Under the pieces are notes generated by a model that saw only the letters and a list, made by a program, of their open reading frames with translations, ran no database searches and was not told where the DNA came from. Of a stretch of 23,861 nucleotides of DNA, positions 22,997 to 23,861 are shown one piece after another (within the stretch, counting starts at the first letter, position 1; each line of letters opens with the position of its first letter). The DNA lies in assembly GCA_031258505.1 (NCBI GenBank), contig JAIRMT010000031.1, positions 1 to 23,861 on the forward strand, written 5' to 3'. The position numbers were made by a program, and so were the translations under genes. This DNA is from Treponema sp. Its GTDB lineage: Bacteria; Spirochaetota; Spirochaetia; Treponematales; Breznakiellaceae.

Positions 22997-23770
22997 GTTG
23001 TGCGCGACTCGCAAGATGTTGTGTGTGGCGCGCAAGATGTTGTGTGCGGTTCGTAAGATGTTGTGCGTGGCGCGCAAGATGTTGTGCGTAGCGCGTAAGA
23101 TGTTGTGTGCGACTCGCAAAATGTTGTGCGTAGCGCGTAAGATGTTGTGTGCGACTCGTAAGATGTTATGCGTTGCTCGCAAGATGTTATGCGCGGCTCG
23201 CAAGATGTTGTGCGCGGCTCGTAAAATGTTGTGCGCGGCGTACAAGATGTTATGCGTGGCGCGCAAAATGTTGTGTGCGACTCGCAAAATGTTGTGTGCG
23301 GCGCGCAAAATGTTGTGCGTGGCTCGTAAGATGTTGTGTGCGACTCGTAAAATGTTATGTGCGGCTCGCAAGATGTTATGTGCGACTCGCAAGATGTTGT
23401 GCGTGGCGCGCAAGATGTTGTGCGCGGCGTGCAAGATGTTATGCGTGGCTCATAAGATGTTATGTGCGGCTCGCAAGATGTTGTGGTGTCTCATAAGGGG
23501 TTATGTGCGACTCGCAAGATGTTGTGTGTGGCGCGCAAGATGTTGTGCACGGCGCGTAAGATGTTGTGCGTGGCTCGCAAGATGTTGTGTGCGGCTCGCA
23601 AGATGTTGTGTGCGGCTCGCAAGATGTTATGCGCGGCTCGCAAGATGTTATGTGCAGCGCGCAAGATGTTGTGTGCAGCGCGCAAGATGTTGTGTGCAGC
23701 GCGTAAGATGTTATGTGCAGCGCGCAAGATGTTGTGCGCAGCGCGCAAGATGTTGTGCGCGACTCGCAAG
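22997..23770. repeat. Tandem array 3, 36 consecutive 21-bp units
   Basis: From 23013 to 23767 there are 36 units beginning AAGATGTTGTG, all 21 bases long except one of 20 (23475-23494), after which the next unit has AAGGGG for AAGATG. A partial unit precedes 23013. Plus strand reads KMLC(A/V)(A/T)R, minus strand HNILR(A/V)(A/T). Frequently variable sites are the third bases of these plus-strand codons (silent on both strands) and two others giving A/V and A/T. Each unit is partly self-complementary (CGCGCAA / TTGTGCG, with a G-U pair). The short unit breaks both frames. No ribosome site leads into the array. It lies between an OmpA-like gene and the FIST gene. Confidence 0.95.
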
Positions 23771-23825
23771 AGGCCTATCTATACCAGCATTAGAGGTGAG
23801 TGAATTTTATTGCCTTGGTTTTAGC

Positions 23826-23861
23826 CTATTCAAGGATAGTGATTTCCACGCGGCGGTTCAG
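23826..23861 (-). CDS. C-terminus of an OmpA-family protein (partial)
   Basis: The last 36 bases read on the minus strand as LNRRVEITILE and a stop codon. NRRVEI followed by a short hydrophobic tail is the typical end of the OmpA-like peptidoglycan-binding domain. Only 11 residues are visible, so the call rests on that ending and its position at the window edge. It runs in the same direction as the FIST operon, with array 3 between them. Confidence 0.55.
   Translation of the reverse strand: MNRRVEITILE

Noticed and set aside
22997..23770. CRISPR array
   Set aside because: The units are contiguous with no unique spacers, and there are no cas genes.
1..23861. tRNA or rRNA genes
   Set aside because: No cloverleaf with a TTCGA-type T loop and no conserved rRNA motif was found by eye.

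Overview
The window looks like a chromosomal segment of a spirochaete, most like a free-living or gut Treponema. This is inferred from gene content and style: several carbohydrate importers whose binding proteins end their signal peptides in a V/L-F-S/A-A/S-G-R pattern, a ParE-type topoisomerase subunit, a spirochaetal-type lipoprotein, a DUF3782-like nuclease-fold protein and a FIST protein. No rRNA, tRNA, CRISPR array, transposase or phage structural gene was found.

Layout. 1-2826: parE (minus) and pyrE (plus) diverge from a 44-bp gap; the parE promoter sits so close to the ATG that the mRNA may be leaderless. 2827-6301: a plus-strand surface-protein block with a lipoprotein, two paralogous signal-peptide-bearing proteins separated by a small ORF, and a DUF454 membrane protein. 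6364-16506: a long minus-strand run containing two ABC sugar-importer gene sets. The first (reading direction) is an Lpl-type set, permease-permease-binding protein, followed by a YesM/YesN-like sensor kinase and AraC-type regulator. The second is a MalE/F/G-like set with its own promoter and a palindromic operator candidate. Neither set has an ATPase gene, so a shared ATPase encoded elsewhere is likely. 16655-18270: a divergent glycoside hydrolase gene, frameshifted exactly where the GH5 nucleophile strand should be; its position opposite the Lpl-type set suggests it once processed that importer's substrate. 18655-19365: a coiled-coil plus PD-(D/E)XK-like protein. 19366-20160: a gene-poor scar holding a palindromic, possibly structured segment and a decayed gene relic. 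20161-22833: a FIST protein and an aldehyde dehydrogenase in one minus-strand operon. The last 36 bases hold the C-terminus of an OmpA-like protein.

The most unusual content is between genes. Three tandem arrays with different sequences but the same 21-bp period (9554-9868, 18424-18612 and about 22997-23770) each read through as heptapeptide repeats on both strands. In the largest, 36 consecutive units, common substitutions fall mainly on one codon phase. Arrays 1 and 2 share a split core (TGGGAA...CTCCCGC). In addition, four copies of a hairpin resembling the right end / omega-RNA 3' hairpin of IS200/IS605-type elements are scattered at 255, 2859, 9957 and 12906 without any tnpA or tnpB. Three of the four lie just behind the stop codon of a gene.

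Coding calls rest on family motifs visible in the translations. The functions of the repeat arrays, hairpins and structured segments are inferences.
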